Shown: positions 50,422 to 53,537 of the stretch, in pieces
Position numbering within the stretch: position 1 is the first letter of the stretch
How the letters are laid out: every line of letters begins with the position of its first letter
The notes under the pieces: model-generated
What the model saw: the letters and a program-made list of their open reading frames with translations, nothing else
The model's database searches: none
Told to the model about the DNA's origin: nothing
Position numbers and translations under genes: made by a program
Assembly (NCBI RefSeq): GCF_000974985.2
Contig: NZ_LAVA02000025.1
Location: 1 to 53,537, forward strand
Source of the DNA: Streptomyces mangrovisoli
GTDB lineage: Bacteria > Actinomycetota > Actinomycetes > Streptomycetales > Streptomycetaceae
Length of the DNA stretch: 53,537 bases
Direction: 5' to 3'

Positions 50422-51717
50422 ATGGAGCCGGAGCAGCAGCCGCCGACCAGCCGTCGCATACGCCCGCGTCGGACGGCCGCACTCGGCGCGGTGACCGCGC
50501 TGATCCTGGCGTTCGGCACCTCGGCGGGGTCGGGGCATCTGACCACCGGCTTCCGCGGGGCCGGCGCCGGCCCGCTCACCGTCGCCCGCTCCTCCGCGCT
50601 CGGCCCGTGCATGATCAACGGCAACATGGACGTCCAGATGTCCGAGGGCGTCCCGACCTCCGGCGGTTACTCCCGCTCCACCGGCACGGTCCACGCGCTG
50701 ACGCTGATGGTCGACTTCCCGGACACGCCCGGCGAGGGCGGCGCGATGGACCGCTTCCACGAGTTCTTCCCGCAGACCCAGCAGTGGTTCCGCACCAGTT
50801 CCTACGGCCGCCTCGACTACGTGCCCGAAACGCCGATCCGGCACTGGCTGCGCATGCCGAAGGCGTTCGGCGCGTACGACATAGAACGCGGCGCGCCCTT
50901 CGACCCCGGCTACCGCAAGCTGATCCAGGACATCGTGGCCGCCGCGGATCCGGAGGTGGACTTCCGCAAGTACGACTTCCTGAACGTCCTCATGACCCCG
51001 AACGCGGGCCCCTCCGCGCTGGACACCGTGCTGTCGGTGACCTTCGCGGGGAACTCCGAGGCGCCCGTGGCCGACGGCGTCCCGGTGGCCAACGCGTCCT
51101 TCGTCTACTCCCGGCAGGACGACGGCTCAGGCTCCTACGCCCGCACCGGCTTCCGGGTCCTGCCGCACGAGAACGGCCATGTGTTCGGCCTGCCCGACCT
51201 CTACACCCAGGAGGGCGGGGGCGCGGTCGGGCACTGGGACATCATGAGCGAGGACTGGGGCGCCGACAACGATCTGCTCGGCTGGCACAAGTGGAAGCTG
51301 GGCTGGCTCGACCCCTCGCAGGTGCACTGCGCGGCGGCGCCGGGCACGACACAGTTCACCCTCAGCCCGTTGGAGCGGCCCGGCGGCCAGAAGCTGATCT
51401 TCGTCCCCGTGGACTCCCGCACCGGCTACGCCGTGGAGGTCCGCACGCACGAGGGCAACGACGAGTCCGTCTGCCACCCCGGCGTCCTCATCTACAAGGT
51501 CGACGCGGACGTCGACACCGGCCGCGGCCCGGTCAAGGTCTACGACGCCCACCGCGACAGCGGCGGCTGCACCCGCAGCCCGAACGTGCAGGCGGAACTG
51601 TCGGACGCCGCCTTCTCCCCGGGCGAGTCCTTCCGCGACCCGCGCCACGGCATCGGCATCGCGGTCACGGGGACGGACGCGTCGGGCAACTACCGGGTGG
51701 TCGTACGGCGGGACTGA
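50422..51717 (+). CDS. Secreted M6-family zinc metalloprotease
   Basis: 431-aa protease. Basic N-terminus (SRRIRPRRT) and a hydrophobic stretch at 18-33 make a signal peptide. The zinc site is H249-E250-N-G-H253-V-F-G-L-P-D259, an HExxHxxGxxD metzincin-like motif, with a Met-turn candidate in HWDIMSEDWG about 15 residues later. M6 proteases include immune inhibitor A. ATG 50422 with GGGAG upstream. The 18 bp before its last base pairs recur exactly 87 bp further on. Confidence 0.93.
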   Translation: MEPEQQPPTSRRIRPRRTAALGAVTALILAFGTSAGSGHLTTGFRGAGAGPLTVARSSALGPCMINGNMDVQMSEGVPTSGGYSRSTGTVHALTLMVDFPDTPGEGGAMDRFHEFFPQTQQWFRTSSYGRLDYVPETPIRHWLRMPKAFGAYDIERGAPFDPGYRKLIQDIVAAADPEVDFRKYDFLNVLMTPNAGPSALDTVLSVTFAGNSEAPVADGVPVANASFVYSRQDDGSGSYARTGFRVLPHENGHVFGLPDLYTQEGGGAVGHWDIMSEDWGADNDLLGWHKWKLGWLDPSQVHCAAAPGTTQFTLSPLERPGGQKLIFVPVDSRTGYAVEVRTHEGNDESVCHPGVLIYKVDADVDTGRGPVKVYDAHRDSGGCTRSPNVQAELSDAAFSPGESFRDPRHGIGIAVTGTDASGNYRVVVRRD

Positions 51718-51801
51718 GATCCCGAACGGGCGATGGAGCCGGTGAACATAAGGCGGGACCGGGATCCCCGGGCGAGGGGACCCGTGGTCGTACGGCGGGA
51801 C
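51697..51801 (+). repeat. Duplicated 3' end of the M6 protease gene
   Basis: GTGGTCGTACGGCGGGAC (51697-51714, the last six sense codons but one base shift to stop) recurs exactly at 51784-51801, with a degenerate GGCGGGACCGGGATCCC copy between them near 51751. Confidence 0.75.
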
Positions 51802-51824
51802 CGGGGTCCCGGGACAATGGGGGT

Positions 51825-53537
51825 GTGCCCGCACAACCGATGACGCCGCCCGCGAGCGCGGGGCCCGCGCCCGGCGCGCCCGTCCCCGACACCGCGTCCG
51901 TGTCCGAGTCCGCGTCCGCGTCTGCTTCCGCGTCCGCCGTACCCGATGAGGCGGTGGCGCCGCTGATCCGCGGGGTGTCGGTGCTGCTGCGGCTGACCGA
52001 GGCGGGCGGCAGGCTGAGCCCGAGCGACCTCGAACGGGCCACCGGCCTGGCCCGCTCCACGGTGGACCGGATCACCACCACGCTCGCCCGCATGGAATAC
52101 GTCCGCCAGGACGGCCGGGACGTGGTCCTGACCCCCCGCGTGATGGAGCTCGGCAACGCCTACCTCGGGGCGCTCCGCCTGCCCGGCCTGCTGTCGGCCC
52201 GCGCCGACGCGCTGGCCGACGAACTGGACGAGTCGGTGTCGCTGGCGGTCGCCGACCGGGACGGCATCCGCTTCATCCACCAGGCGACGCGCCGCCGGGC
52301 GATGTCCCTGAGCTTCCGCATCGGCGACCTGCTGCCGGCCGAACGCACGGCGCCGGGCCCGCTGTTCGCGACGGAGTGGACGGAGGCGGACTGGCGGCAC
52401 TGGCGCGAGCGCCGGACCCGGGACCCGAGGGACACGAGCTTCCCGGCCGTCCCCCCACGCACCCGTCCGGCCCCGGAACCGGACCCCGAGCCGGACCCGA
52501 CCCCCGCCGCCACCCCTGCCCCTCCCCCGAACTCGCACCCGGACCCGGACGACTTCGCCACCCGTACGACTCGCGCGTCGGCGGACGGCTGGTCCCTGGA
52601 CGACCAGCTCATCGAACCGGGCCTGGTGGCGGTGTCGGTCCCCGTACGGGATCCGGAGAACGGCCGGATCGCGTGCGTGGCGAGCGTGGTCAGCCACACG
52701 AGCCGCCGTACGGCGGCGGATCTGCGCTCCGCGCTGCTGCCGCGCCTGCGTGCGGCGGTGGCGGAGATGGAGGAGACCCTGCGCACGGCACCGCCCACGC
52801 TGCCCGCCCACTCCGCGACCGGTCTCGCGGCCTGGACCTCGGCCTCGAAGCACGAGTTGGGCCGCGGATTCGTCGAATCGCTGGCCAGGGGCCTGACGGT
52901 GCTGACCGCGTTCGGGGAGGGCCGCGCGGCGCCGACGCTGACGGAGGTGGCGAACGCGACGGGCCTGCCCCGGGCGACGGCGCGCCGCGCGCTGATCACG
53001 TACACCCACCTCGGCCTGGTGGAAGCGAGGGACCGCGCCTTCGTCCTGACCCCCCGCACCCTGTCCCTGGGCTTCCCGGCGCTGTCCCGCCTCTCCCTCC
53101 CCCAGATCGCGACCCCGCACCTGGCGGACCTGTCGTCCCGGATCCAGGAGTCGTCCACGCTGGCGGTCCTGACGGAGGACCACGAGGAGACCCAGTACAC
53201 GGCAGGCGTGCCGGCTCCCCACGTCCTGAGCGTGCGCATCGCGGTGGGCACGCGCCTGCCCGCGCGGGCGACGGCGTCGGGCCGGGTGCTGCTGGACCCC
53301 CGGGACGGCTACGCCCTGGTCGACGGCGTACTGGAGGAGGGTCTGCGCTCGCTGGCGGTACCGGTGCGCGACCGCGCGGGCCGGGTGGTGGCGGCCCTGG
53401 GCACGGCCCTGCACGCGGCCCGCCGCACCCCCGAACAGTGCGTCGCCGACCTCCTGCCCGCCCTGTGGGCCACGGCGTCCCACATCTCCGCGGACCTCGC
53501 GGCGGCGTCCCGCTTCACCCCCACCCCCCTGACCTGA
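51825..53537 (+). CDS. Tandem double IclR-family transcriptional regulator
   Basis: 570-aa regulator formed by two IclR modules. First: Ser/Ala-rich leader (1-40), HTH at about 45-100 (GRLSPSDLERATGLARSTVDRITTTL), sensor 110-330 interrupted by a Pro-rich insert (PEPDPEPDPTP). Second: HTH at about 350-400 (PTLTEVANATGLPRATARRAL), sensor to the C-terminus with AVGTRLPARATASGRVLL. Fused IclR proteins of this type include PcaR-like regulators of aromatic catabolism, but no such genes are in view. GTG 51825 (ATG 51840 possible); a GACAAT -10 lies just upstream. The stop coincides with the window end. Confidence 0.9.
   Translation: MPAQPMTPPASAGPAPGAPVPDTASVSESASASASASAVPDEAVAPLIRGVSVLLRLTEAGGRLSPSDLERATGLARSTVDRITTTLARMEYVRQDGRDVVLTPRVMELGNAYLGALRLPGLLSARADALADELDESVSLAVADRDGIRFIHQATRRRAMSLSFRIGDLLPAERTAPGPLFATEWTEADWRHWRERRTRDPRDTSFPAVPPRTRPAPEPDPEPDPTPAATPAPPPNSHPDPDDFATRTTRASADGWSLDDQLIEPGLVAVSVPVRDPENGRIACVASVVSHTSRRTAADLRSALLPRLRAAVAEMEETLRTAPPTLPAHSATGLAAWTSASKHELGRGFVESLARGLTVLTAFGEGRAAPTLTEVANATGLPRATARRALITYTHLGLVEARDRAFVLTPRTLSLGFPALSRLSLPQIATPHLADLSSRIQESSTLAVLTEDHEETQYTAGVPAPHVLSVRIAVGTRLPARATASGRVLLDPRDGYALVDGVLEEGLRSLAVPVRDRAGRVVAALGTALHAARRTPEQCVADLLPALWATASHISADLAAASRFTPTPLT

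Noticed and set aside
50094..53537. 1147-codon ORF ending in the IclR gene
   Set aside because: Crosses the M6 protease gene out of frame; the real start is 51825.

Overview
The window is a very GC-rich (about 72 percent) actinobacterial chromosome segment and almost certainly Streptomyces core genome. Supporting signs are strong GC third-position codon bias, many GTG starts, NTGA start/stop overlaps, an HrdD sigma factor with a SigR-type promoter, the SepX/Glp cell-division genes, a conserved galU-glp-moaC-mog neighbourhood, and a single in-frame TTA (bldA-type) codon. I found 45 protein genes, one of them a 58-codon gene, plus one tRNA-Ala(CGC). I saw no insertion sequence, prophage, CRISPR array or attachment site.

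Layout. 1-4.9 kb: a 29-bp hairpin repeat array behind a TetR gene, then a tricorn protease. 4.9-9.3 kb: a translationally coupled Baeyer-Villiger monooxygenase / hydrolase / SDR operon with a divergent MerR regulator. 9.3-11 kb: exonuclease III, a GNAT and tRNA-Ala. 11-16.6 kb: sepX(glpR)-rimJ-like-mog-moaC-glp(moeA-like)-galU on the minus strand. 16.6-24.9 kb: 5-formyl-THF cyclo-ligase, penicillin-acylase-family enzyme, cation antiporter, MFS carrier, a Ruc/FmdB zinc-ribbon protein and an MTA-phosphorylase-family enzyme. 25-31.5 kb: CpaB-like protein, mscL, a 58-aa protein, pflBA and divergent ltrA with a Rex-type operator between them. 31.5-35.4 kb: P1 peptidase, L,D-transpeptidase lipoprotein, DUF6227 protein, small membrane protein. 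35.5-39.8 kb: fruRKA. 40-43.7 kb: a DHA2 exporter with WYL and TetR regulators. 44-47.6 kb: hrdD, a PAT-like acetyltransferase, a LigB-type dioxygenase and MarR. 47.7-53.5 kb: a second DHA2 exporter with TetR, a secreted M6 metalloprotease and a double-IclR regulator.

Stress logic is unusually readable. The Ruc/FmdB gene has a consensus SigR promoter (GGAAT-N18-GTT) whose -10 end overlaps a CIRCE (HrcA) element. hrdD has GGGAAT-N18-GTT. pflB/ltrA share a perfect Rex-type operator. Several regulators sit next to dyads that look like their own operators.

The most unusual structural theme is short tandem repetition in gene tails and spacers. At several genes the last codons, including the stop, recur 19 to 90 bp downstream in degenerate form (MerR, the first TetR, fruK, the L,D-transpeptidase, the PAT-like gene, M6 protease). 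Minisatellites with 5- to 29-bp periods fill other spacers, and in-frame repeats extend both ends of the first DHA2 exporter. All calls come from reading the sequence; no database or alignment was run.
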